NCBI GenBank assembly: GCA_900708905.1
Contig: CAADRB010000002.1
Location: 1,466,145 to 1,530,144, forward strand
Length of the DNA stretch: 64,000 nucleotides
Direction of reading: 5' to 3'
From: Hymenolepis diminuta
Lineage: Eukaryota; Platyhelminthes; Cestoda; Cyclophyllidea; Hymenolepididae
How positions within the stretch are numbered: position 1 is the first letter of the stretch; every line of letters begins with the position of its first letter. Below the pieces are notes generated by a model. The model saw only the letters and a program-made list of their open reading frames with translations, was not told the DNA's origin and did no database searches. A program made the translations under genes and the position numbers. Of the stretch, positions 1-12,310 are shown in pieces.

Positions 1-678
1 CGATGGGCGCATCTTGCCTACTTTGAATGCTTATTTTCAGAAAGACAACAAAGATGCATGAAAAGGGGCAATATTTACGAATTTTTCATGTCTGCAAACC
101 ACTAAATTTTCAGTACATCATCCAATCACAAGTAGCACATATTAGTGACATTTCTAGATTATGGAAAAATAGCGTCATCGTCACAGTATAAATATAGCAC
201 GCAAATCACTTCCGTCAACAGATGCTCTCTATCAGTTTACCTTTCTCTTGTTCTTCACCTGATTTGGCTTCTTGCGATTAAAGTAGACTTTGACTAGCAT
301 TTTTTACAGGCTTTGCAATCTAAATCATCCTGACTTGCCACCAACTAACTGAAGCACTTATTAGTGCATATATGGATCTTATGTGTGCCTAAGTATTGAT
401 GAAGGAAGATGTTTTCCAGCTTTTTGAGTGAAGGAAGACGTTGTGTTGTGTTTAGATTTGTACTTCCCATATGGACCGATTTTAAAGACTGATAGGTATG
501 ACTTTGCGCCCTCCTTGCAGCTACTATCAGTAATATCGAGGTCAGACAGCATGAGTCACGAATCCGATAGATCCACGCAGATAACACCGTTGCGTATCTG
601 CGGCCTGTCCACCGCATCAAACAAACACGTATCGAAAAGGGGTGAGACTTCAAGTTATGACGATTTTTCCAATAATAC

Positions 679-833
679 CTGATCATACAGACGGACGCAA
701 TGGAAATACAGCTGTGCTTTATCGTTTCTGCGATCTGTTCCTCCAAAATCTAGAAATGTAAAATTCTCTACTGGATAAAATCCGAAAAGGCAAAGCGAAA
801 AATGCCAGTGACGAATGCAATCAAACCTCTCAA
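679..833 (-). CDS. Candidate isolated exon
   Basis: On the minus strand a 155-base open segment lies between a possible acceptor (ACCTAG) and a possible donor (CAG/GTATTA). It encodes ERFDCIRHWHFSLCLFGFYP, then NFTFLDFGGTD and AQLYFHCVRLYDQ. The FxF-then-YFHC pattern is loosely reminiscent of a ZP-type extracellular module. The pattern is weak and no partner exon is established. Confidence 0.15.
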
Positions 834-3800
834 CTAGGTACATATTGATTCTTAAAAAGAGCCATTTTGATGGATATTAAGACGATAGATTAAACTTCCG
901 AAAGAAAAGAATAAAGTTTTGAAAAAATGGGAAAGAAAATTTTGAATAAAGAGTTAGGTTTCCTATTAAATTCATTTCGAACAAAGCAACCAAAAATTCC
1001 TGTCTCAGCCGATAAAATAAAAAGAACAGGTCTTTCAATCGTAAAATCATAATTCCTACAAACGAATAGTAACTTATAGTAGTAATAAGCATTTTATGAA
1101 TCATCACTTACCCCTTCCTAACAAAGTTTTGGAACAAATTTGTTATGCATCAAAATACTATGTCAGCTCCCACAAAACATGCATTCTATTCACTAAAAAG
1201 CAGGAATTTGAGGCATTCTTAAGCCCAAGAACATAGGCGAGTGAAGCTGAAAATTGTGTGGTATTCGAGAGTTTTATTCTGCCATAAAATAATTCACTAA
1301 CTTCATCAATTTATTACAGATATCGTATTCCGTTCGGAAAGGTAATAGTTTTACACTAAAAGACCAATTTTCTCTTGAAAATCTACTTCGTTTTACCCAA
1401 GACACCCAGTGCCTGAACAGAGATAAAGCACACCTGTCCTTAAATGTCCCTAAGTCGTTCAAAAGGCACCTTATAAGGACAAATTTCAACCATGTGACTA
1501 ATCCAAAATTGAAAACCAGTAAGGTCAATCATTTTCGTGTAATGCGAAAGCTATAGTCAGAATTTATACTTAACTTAATCAAGGTGTGAAAAAAAACGAA
1601 AATAATGTAAAACGTAATGCTTATTACCCTTTCCTAGCCGACCAAATATCAATTATTAGATAATATAAACACAATTCAAATGAGTATTTTATTTATCGAT
1701 ACTACTTAAAAGCCATATAAGTAGGGTAGCAAGTACTTTATGAAGAAGTATATGTAAAAATATTGGAAATGACAAATTATGTGGGTAACATTTTTTTAGA
1801 TAAAGTGTGAAATTTCCCCTTTGTATGAAATTAGTGTCATGCATTTTAAACCACTGTCAGTTTTAACAATGGGAAACGAGGAATGGGCCAGAACTGTTTA
1901 TGTTTACTGTAGTATATATTTATTTACTTGAATTTTTTAAACTGTATTGTATTGAGCAGACAAGTAGGCAGAAGGGTTTAGGGAAGTTGAAGTTGAAATA
2001 TGGGTACAGATTGTCAAATTTTTTTCGATAGTGATTTTCACTAGCCTACTAATATTGGATAAAATTACTTATTAATATCACAACAATTCATTATTATGCA
2101 ATAGACTTGTTTTAATAGCTATTATGCAAGAATAGATGCAGTCAGAAATTTATTTATGGAATTTTTGATTAAAAAAATTGCGTTAAATGTGATCACTACA
2201 CAGTCATGCTTATCACTATTCTGGCTGCTCTCTGAAAAATGCACATAACATAAAATCTTCTCTTCTGTAGTAATGACAATCATGACAACTTCACTCATAC
2301 GAGCTTTTATACTTAGATTGTAGTTACATGTTATAGCAGTCATGTTCTTAATAATTACCTGAAAGCCCATCTCACTACGAAACAATCAAACGGCCATACC
2401 ATTTATTGAATAGCGTTAATCAAAGTGAGGGCTAACTCCCATCACTGTATGTGCATTGGTGCTCCTACAATGGTACAAAACTCTCCATTTTATTTCACCT
2501 CACTTCTCTTCATGTTGCAGATTTCATTTTGTTCTATTTCGGTACACCTACTTTAATGTAATTAAGGATTTCCCGTATGATAATATATCATTAGTCTATC
2601 ACAGGTAGTAATTCAGATTTATTTACTCTTATTACCTTATGCTCTATTTAATTTCACTCAGTATTACCTTGAACCTTACTTAGCATAAGCAGCTTATTTC
2701 AGTACTTTACGAAATCCTAACCAAATGTCACTTCATTTATCATGCACACTGCCTTTCGTACAGTTCCCTTTTTCCTACTGCCCCAGGCACTTTTTTCAAG
2801 CCCATCTCAAACAATGTGTGAAACCAAGCGTCACATTCTCTCGCAGCATGAGATAGCATATAAAGCAGACGTTCTTCCTCTGGGCCAGACTAGGCAGAAT
2901 CCTGAGCTATAGTTTCCACTAATAGAACCGTGGGCTGTCATGTGACAAACTTGGATGGTTCTCAGCTCATTTTAGGCGGCATTTGTGATGCGTAGAAAAA
3001 TACCTGGATAAAATCTAAATTTAAATCAAAATTAACGGCCAATTTTATAACCTTTGAAAAATATAAACAAGAAATATACCATAATATTTTATGGGCAGGT
3101 TCAATTAATGAAAATCCAGATTGAAACTAAAATCTGTAATTGTTACTTTTAATCATAAGGTTGCCCAATTGTTAACATAAACATTCCTATTTTCAATTTG
3201 AAGCATCGAATTTACTAAATTGACAGTTAGTTTCTGGGATCAATATAAGAGTTTCGGCACATCAGGAATTAGGGAATGATTTACGAGAAAGGAAATGTGA
3301 TTACCCTCTCTTTATCAATGGTGTTGTCTTAATATAAGAAGAGAGTAGGATTTTAAAGCTAATCCAGCATAAATCAAAGTGAATTTAATAAATTTTAGGG
3401 CAGTAAGCCCCGATTTTGAGATTTATATAAGCCCTGCTTCGTAGAAATTACTGATCAAAGCATTTTTCTATAGGTTGCAACTGCTAGACTTAGTTATTAT
3501 TTGCCAAAATATATACACCTGTTAGTTTACCTGAATCATGGTAAGGGAATCCTTTTAAGTTGATCACAGGTTTGAATAGCTATACTCCGTTTTGAGTTCT
3601 AATGAGTATCTAGAGAAGGTTCAGCTTCGTTGATGAATGCTCTATTCATTTTGCTTGCTAGTTAAATGTGGTGACCTCAGATCTCAGGCTTAGGTTATCA
3701 TAAGATCATTCGAGAATGTTAATGAGGGCATAACTTAAAAACGATTTCAACCGGGCGACAACAGTAAGGGTCATTGTATTTGATTACTTTATTCAGTTTC

Positions 3801-6800
3801 GGTAAAGCGATGGCGAGTTAAGTTAAATTAGCAACTCACGCCAGTTCGAACGCTTTGACTTTACATAAGATCCTAATTTCTTAACGTTTAGTCAGAAAAA
3901 CAGTCAAAATCGCTCCTGGAAGTTCACTAGTTGTCGCATTACTGTGAAATTTTGATGTTAGCTTCGTTCATGTTAATGTTCAAGAGAAATATAGTGTGAA
4001 TGTATAAAAGAATCCTAAAATGGTGACTAAGGTAGACGTGAGATGGGATTATGTATCCGATTTAATTTAGATTATCTTATAACATCTTTATTGAAGCGAT
4101 TATTTTCTAATTAAAATTAATAAGTGATTACCGTTATAAAAGTCTTCCTTAGAGTGAAGGAAAAATAGTATTTATTTGAATAGGTAATCTCATCCTATTT
4201 TCGGCGTACTTTGTAAAAGTCTGGCGAAGCATGAAGACAAATCGACACATTCTAAAAGGCTCGAAATGAGACATAGGTGTTAGAAGTAGGAGGCTAAAAA
4301 ATAATTACCAAAATAGGATGCTGCCCTTAACTGGATGATTAGGTATTAAATCCTTAAGGTGCTGATAAAAATGTGTTCTGAAATACATATGCGGAAAGAA
4401 ATAACGCCTCATTAGGATGCATACTTTGGTGGATTCAATAAAATTTTCTTCCATAGTTTCTACATTAATGACCATGTCTTTTAATATCAAAATCCGGATT
4501 GTTATGTCTATAAGAAACATATATTGATAGTCGAGCTGCTATGGTTGCCTACTATGTGGGGATTGAAATGGTTCCTATTTGATCACAAAAAGTATAAGCA
4601 TGCGCTAATTAAAAATAGAACGTAGGGATGAACTACCGAATATTGTTAGATACATATTTTATAAATTATGAAGATTTACAATTTCGATGAATTTGAAATA
4701 TGCGTAAACACTACGGAATTCTATTTTCAAGTATGTGCATTTCTAAATGGAATTTACTTTGTTAAGCAAATTCTAACATTACTAACAGTCACAATTTACT
4801 TCTCTCAAGAAATTCAGTTTTATTATTTAAGTTCATTTAGAGCCTGACCGTAATTGCACTTTAAAATTTCATTCAATTATTGTGCAAAGAAATAGCCAGC
4901 TAACTGGAAGAAAATGCCCCTGTGACCTTTTGTCTACTTGACCTGGTCCTAATATGGCCTCCAAGTTTGCACAGTCTTTTAAGTCCAAATGGTAACCGTA
5001 GGCTCATAATTAACATTATCCTGGTTTGGTCCAATACTGTTTTATGTAAACACTGCGGATCTAACTGTTAATAAAAGAAAGCCTATTTGAATTGATTCAG
5101 TCTATAACGGTTCTCGAATAGACGTCTGACATTGAATCAAGCCGTGTCCATTATTTTTAGTTTGCCTTCTCCTGAGTATATTGATTATTATTTTTATTAG
5201 ATGATCTGTACTTCTTCCACATTCCTTCTGAGGTGAATACTAAATTACCTAATCAGTTTCTTCAGAAACACCACTATTGGAAAATTGAGGTTCAGAACTT
5301 CCCATTTTCGCATTTGTGCTCCAATTTCACCGTGCCACTGAAATACGTAATGAAACCTTTCTAATAATGCTTAAACGTTGACCTCTAAGTTAGTGAAAAA
5401 GAGAATTGCGACACGGCTACCGACATGGAGAGCTACCATTCTATAAACTGGTTATTTGTATTAATGTTCGCTCTTCATCACCTGTACTTTGTCTAAAGTT
5501 AATTTTGGCCTATTATAATAAACTAAGTATTATTCTTGCTTATTACCCCACGAGTTCCAAATGGAACCCATTTTTCATTGTGCATAGAATGGGCAACAAT
5601 TTAAGAGGCTATAAATAATGATTACTGGGGTAAAGGGAGCATCACAATATAATAAAGTACATTCTAGCAAAGGGATGAGATAGAGAAATAGCCAATGAGA
5701 GAAGCACATTTACCGGTCACCTTCTGCCGTCTTTGTAATGAGTGAAGGCGACTTAAACTTCTATATTCGCATGCACAGCTCAATAGAAGAGGTACTTAGC
5801 TCTCTCTCCTCTTAGAACGCTTATTAAGAGGGCACTAAGCTGGGCAAACTAGATCGTTGCTTAACTAAGCGTAAATTATCACAGGGAATGAATTGCTGTA
5901 AACAAGATAGAATCAAATAATGTCTTTGAATTCCGAAGTCTTAATTCTTCTTTAAACTCCCTGGATTCGCTACAAGATTATTATTTCCAAATATATTCCT
6001 TTCAGCAATTGTTTGAGGCATATTTGACGGGAAATACTTTTCAAATATGTGCATTCACAAATATTGATAAAATACATTGCACTTATCCTTGTTTTATTCA
6101 GGTTAACCTATATTATAACTCGTATGCAATATTATAACTTTCTGATATTAAATACACATACTTAAATGAAATTTATTCTCTACGTACTACTGCTGTGGTA
6201 TAATAGGGATTTTAAAATACCTAGTGCTAATAATCCACGAGAACGATACTGAAATCACCGAAAGTGTGAGTTGCTTCATGAAAAAAGCATTTGTATTTTC
6301 CAGTCGGTAGAGTTAGTATTTTTCATTTTTGTGGCTAGGATTACCATCTATACAAAACCGTTTCCCATTTGGAAATTATGTAATCCGTTTTTTTGTGGAC
6401 TTTTAAAATTGACCATTAAGTGATGGAAATAGAAATTTTCCTGTTTCAAATTCAAATACGGGGCGGAATATGAATAAATATTCCAATTATGGTAATTCCC
6501 ACTACATCCGATGGGAGAGAAGACCAGTAGAGAAGAATGGAGTAAACCATTTTGAATTGTAAAATCTAGAAGATACTAGCCAGTTTAACAAAGTCGACAT
6601 AAAGAAGCATGAGGACATACAAAGGTAGTGATTTCAATTTGGGTTAAATATGAGGTTCGAATACACCAATAATTAATATGAAATCAAATTGAGATTTTAA
6701 CTACGGGTGTCATACAGGGTCAGGGCGCAACACCTGCATTATTTTGGAGTTATTAAAGTTAAGTTTTCACAAAACAGTACCAATTTTCCGTTCTAGGTGA

Positions 6801-9800
6801 GAACCAGATTCTTATAATGAACGACATCTAGAACTGTTAAGTTTAATCTTTGGAGAGACAGCAGAATGGTAGGTTCTCAATTATACCTAAATAAATTTGC
6901 TTACTATTTCCTCGAAATAATTATCAAAATAGAGTTTCATTAATATAAGCTTGAAATCCTCACAAACACACCCAAATTTTAAATAACATTCGATTTCATG
7001 CCACCATTCTCACCGATTAACTATTCTTTAATGTCTTAAATTTCCGCTTTGACAAGCTCTTGAGTAAGATGCAGAGAAACATGAAAGAAATACTGCCAAG
7101 TCAAGTATAGAATCAGCTGACAAAGTGGCGTGGAGAATATGTAATTAAATTCTCTCAAATTAGTTAATTCTATGAAAAAATAAATTGCAGTTTGTCTTGG
7201 TTACGCAGAGTTAGGGAATGTTTATTTCAAAATAAGCCTAACTAAATCACAAAGAGTTGTATTGCATTCTAAGGTAGATCAATTGAAAATCCTTCACTTG
7301 TTATGTCTTTATTTGAAAAAATTGATGCTCTTGTCATAACAAGGCACGTGCTTTGAAAGATGACACCAAAAGTATACATTTTTTAAGTCCTTTCACTTAC
7401 AGTGTTACTTGTTTATCTGTCATATTCTCTCCTATCCTAAAATATTTTGTCTTAACTTTTATCCACGTCAACATTCCAAATCGAATGCCTTTGTGGAGTA
7501 CAAAAGGTTTCAGTGAAGACACAACTTTTTCGCTGATGACTAATCAGCTCCATTTTTTACTTTTCTAGGGTAATGAGAGCAAAAACAGGCAGCATGTAAA
7601 GGTTTCCAGCTGAGAAGATGAAGGAATTCTCTTGCATGATTAAACGCCTTGCATTTTCATGTTCTCTAGTGCAGATTTATTTTACTTGGTACGTGTGGTT
7701 ATAGTTCAGAAAATCAATAATTACCAGATGTTCAACATTTGCCTCTGTGGGTAATTATTGTTACAGACATTTGCAGCTAGAGTTAACTCCAATCTCGCTG
7801 ACTCGATTAACTGCGAGGATTTTGGTTAATTTCTCAATGTAAAAGCTAAATAGAATTTATGATAAGTAACACATCCTAGCCTATCTGAACAATATAATTT
7901 CTCATTCTAACTAGACACGTTTTACCATGCTACAAGCGTAAGATCCTATCTTTATTCCAGGGTATTTTATTATTGAGATCGAAGGATGTTTTTGTATCTC
8001 AATATGTTTAACAAACTACAAGTAGTCCAGGCATTTATGATTGCTTTGTTATGGATACAGTAACATCCAGCAGCATTATTTATTTTTTGCTTATGCAATT
8101 AAAGGAAGAATTTTATTAAAAAAGAAGTTATCTCCAAAGTTCAGCCTATTAGATTCCTGTTCTTCGTCTGTTTTACAACTCTGAATTATTAAAATGTGAA
8201 TAACACCTAGTTCTTCGGCATTTGCCCAAGAATGTAATTACTGTTGGTTGTGCAACCTATTTTGGTCCAAATTTAGCTATTTTTCGGTGGATGGAGAGGA
8301 ACATTGGATCCTAGAGGTTTTTTTTATGTCCTACATATTAATTAATCGCCTTAACAATACAGTAATCTTTCGACAATCATTTCAATCCTAAAGTGAACTT
8401 TTCGTCTTAGTAGAGTCAGATCAGTAATGGAATGGTATGAAAAGGTGAAACATTACTATGGGATATGATAGTGAGGTCAGATTAAGAGTAGTGACAAACT
8501 TAGCTTTAACCAAGCATATTGCAAGGCCAGGTAATGTTGGCCCGAAAATTTGTAGGAGAATTATCCGTCGATTAGGTACGAGATCAGTTAATGAGTCCAC
8601 TATTAAATCATCCATATGCTAATTTCGACTTTCCTTTACTAGGAGATGGTCGAATAACTATGAGCATTCAATTAATATTAGACGAAAGAGACTAATAAAT
8701 GTTCACAATAGGTGCCATAAACAAGAAAAGTCGGAAATTTAACTGAATTGAATTCTATTCAGCCGTTATTGAGTTGGTCAAAAATTCTTACTAGCTTTAG
8801 AATTCGAAATCAAGATTTTTCTGAGAGCAAATTCTAAATTCCTGAAAATTTTCATTATGCAAACTCGATGATTAATTTTGGTTTAAGAAAATAATAAGAA
8901 GGAAAAAGCGCCTGACAATAAAAAAATATTGGATTTAAGGTGGAAATTTGTGATTTAGTGAGGACTAAATCGCCACTTAGCCCTCCAAAGCAAACATACC
9001 CAACTTGAATAGATAAAAATACCTACCACTATGCCATATACTTAAAGCAAGGCTGTCCTAATGTTCACTGCGACTAACCCCTACAGTCACTTTCAACATC
9101 GAAGTATGGTACCACCTCATTTAGTCAGTAAAATCCTCTCGTAATTCTTCAATCAAGGCCAGTATCTGGCGCTTTTTTTGCACAGCCTGTGTGGCTTAGC
9201 TGGACGACCTTAAACCTTGCACATAAAACTCCGTCTAGCAACGGCATCCGCGTACATGAATTCATATAATTGATTGGTCTGTGAATAACCAATAGGAGAG
9301 GAGAAACTTAACTGCAGCCTAGAAACACGCTTAATCTAGGCTTGAGAGAGCTAGTATTCATGTGAATGCTACCCTGTTAATATAAGCATTCAATAAATAG
9401 GCGCCCATTAAAGTTTTATGGCACTTCTACTCTAGTTTCCCTCATCTTAAAGCACTTAGCATGCAACACAACCCAATTTTCAGCTAAGCTGAAAATCGAT
9501 ATATTATTGTTTCATCATTTTAGGACGTGCGAATTAGGTAAAGTCGGTTTTTTGTTTTCCGGTTGGAAGTTTTATATTCTATTTTCGATAACTCTCGGAT
9601 AACTGTGTTGGAAATTAATCAGTACGTTTAGATATTCATTATCACAATAATAGTGAAATGTTGGCTAAGAATTTAAGGCTAGGCAATTACGCAGCTAATT
9701 AATCTGCATGAGGTAGGATTTTCTAAGCTGTCTTATCAAATTACTTAGGGACGACTAGATTGGCTGAGTTAGGTATGGTCTGGATGCCACCTTATTATAT

Positions 9801-12039
9801 CGCATACGGGTCCATTTATGGTTTTCAACAAACTCTTAAATTACGTCTTAAATATTAGGGAACAGCAAGAGCATCACTATGATAACGTGTGTTTCACCAG
9901 CATAGCTTAATCACACGCGTGATCACCCGGGTGAGCTTAATCACCCATAAAGAAGGATGAGTGTTATAATCCCTAGGATTGTGAATACGTATTCATTACC
10001 GCCTCATTGCCGTCTGTCGTCCTATTGAGATCTTTTTAGGTCGCTATACGCAGCTGCATAAAATTCCACATCATCCCAAACTCGAGTGACGTCATCAACG
10101 CACGATACAGGATAAAATCAATCGGTTATTTGCCGACATGGCCTAGGGCTGATTATTACAGCATATAATAGTGACGATTTAGTTAGAAAGTATCAAAATT
10201 TATGACAGATCTTGGATTCATTGTGGTGACAAGGACAAGTCTTACAATGTAAAACATTAAAGGCTTAATATCAGTTCAAACGAAAATTCAACATAAAATA
10301 TACAAAAAATAATTCAAACAGGTTTACCAAACAAAACTTAAACGAGAAATAAAGTCATTAAAGCCGACATAAGCGTCGGGTCCGATCCAAATCGATAAAA
10401 GACGCAGACACACTACCTAAGCATAACAGACATTTACTTAATCTTCATCCATTTTAAATGGTTATCGTCTAGGCCTATTACAAAAAGTGGCGACATCACA
10501 TTAGTTGGCGAGTTGAGTTGTAGAATTAATTCAATTGAACAAACTGGCCTGTACCGTTGACGCTGCATTTCATATTTTGGGGCGGTTCATTTATTTACGA
10601 TTTGTAGCACAAACACAACTTAAACAGAGTGAAATCAGTCTCTAGGATTACGTAGGCTCAGTTTGGTCTTAGCGAAGTCCACTTAAAACATAATCTCATG
10701 TTTTGAGGGGTGGTTAAAAAAGGTAAATAGAATTTAAAAGATTATGTTCTACATGATTTAGCAGCATAATTGGAATTCCAAAACCCGCAAGTAGAAGTCG
10801 AACACTTTACCATCTCAATGGCTTAAACGGCTTTGTTCCTGGTCCAAAGTTAAAATGACTAATAGTCAATAGAAAGACCTACTTTGCATACATAATTTTC
10901 AATCAGACGAAAGTCAAATATTCTTGAGCTTAACCGGAACAGTACTGAACAACGTATTTAGGAGAATTAACTGACGGTTTAAGTAAAAGGCTATTCTTAC
11001 ATCATTACTCCTACTGTGAATGAAGAACAACGGCAGCTGACAATAGAGTGGCAAACCCTGCTAGCATGAGCGTCTTGTTTGCACCACTTAATTTAACCAA
11101 TCGTTGATGATGTAGATACTGAAATTAGTCTGCAGACTTACTTGATTGGCTAATCTTCGCTCAATGTACTTCCTCCAATCAAAAAGGTTACTTTAACATA
11201 CAGCATTCTTATGAATTCTAAGGTTAAGCCTTAAATTCTAGGTGGCAGCGAAGACGGCTCAGAATGTGAGTCATAAGGTCGATAATTCGATTTTTATCAT
11301 ACTACCATGCTCTCATGCATTTATTATAGCATTATTAGTTTTCAGGTGGGCTAGTTTCGTAGAAGATATTCGGGTCTCAATAATTATGGCAAAGCAATCT
11401 TTTCCTTATAGTTGTATAGTCATTTTTCACTTGTAAAATATTTCCTAACTCTATGGTTATATATTGAAATTTGTTTGCTGGAGATATAATTGTTTGTTAT
11501 TCTTGTAATCTATTAATAATGAGAACATTTTTCTACATCCTTCCGTTTGTTTTTGCTTTTGAACCGTTGCAAATAGTTTCTTTTTAATTCTGTCAAATAT
11601 CAACGTAAATTTACAAGAATTTAGTTTAGACGTGCATGTTTTTCCTATACCTAAACATTGCATAATCGGTTACCTTGAGAAATGAATAATTTTTGCGAAA
11701 ATCACACAGGACTTCTGTGGGCTTAAAAGGAATATTTGCTGCCTATTTGCCTAGATGGGATTTTTATCCTTATTTTGAAATATTGGTGAAGAAAAGAGAC
11801 TAATCTTTTTTTGTCAACTTACTGTATATGAAGTTAACTTTTAAATCCGGGTATATCTAGAGGCATCACTTTTAGGAAGGATTTGACTTGAATGATTTTG
11901 TGAAATACTTAATGGAAGGCTATCCATAGATATGCTTATGTAGACCTGTATTAACTAACAGGGATAATGGTTTCTCTCACTAGAGAAGAGAAGACACTGG
12001 CTGTTTATTGGTACTATCATTATTAACGTGTAACGTTCA
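834..12039. other. No gene seen
   Basis: AT-rich DNA with frequent stops in all frames; no frame exceeds about 90 codons. Apart from the palindrome cluster at 9.9 kb I see no structure. A GTGTGGCTTAGCTGGACGACC stretch at 9,190-9,210 looks like a tRNA A-box but has no B-box partner. Confidence 0.6.
9904..9944. repeat. Nested palindromes between direct repeats
   Basis: AGCTTAATCAC occurs at 9,904-9,914 and again at 9,934-9,944. Between and overlapping them are three perfect palindromes: CACGCGTG (9,914-9,921), GTGATCAC (9,919-9,926) and TCACCCGGGTGA (9,923-9,934). All are in 41 bases. Confidence 0.8.
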
Positions 12040-12310
12040 GCATGACAGATAACTTAGAGTTTTTCATTATGGGAAAGCAACCGAAATTGGTTAATAATAA
12101 GTTTATCGAACGACTGAAGGTGTTGAGAACGACGTCCGAGTCTTACTTCATTTGGTTTTTGGGTCCGAGTTTTACAATATTCACTTAATGGGTGGCTCAG
12201 GTTGAAAAATTCAAATCTAAGTTCGTCCCTCGAATTACGGTCTCCAATGTTTATTGGCTAGTTGATCAATTAGGATGGCCGGTGTTGCCGCCTTAATTCA
12301 TTTTAAGCTG
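12040..12310 (+). repeat. Repeat copy matching 31.75-32.02 kb
   Basis: Several blocks align in order with 31,760-32,020: a TATGGGAAA block, AGTCTTACTTCATTTGGTTT, TTTACAATATT, CGAATTACG, GATCAATTAGGATGGCCGG and CTTAATTCATTT. Identity is perhaps two thirds with small gaps, so this is an old copy. The tRNA-like head is not evident here. Confidence 0.5.

Noticed and set aside
186..195. TATA-like GTATAAATAT near the left edge
   Set aside because: AT-rich DNA gives many such matches and no downstream gene or other promoter element supports it.
345..746. 133-codon minus-strand frame at the left edge
   Set aside because: No recognisable motif, composition close to background, and an equally long competing frame on the other strand.
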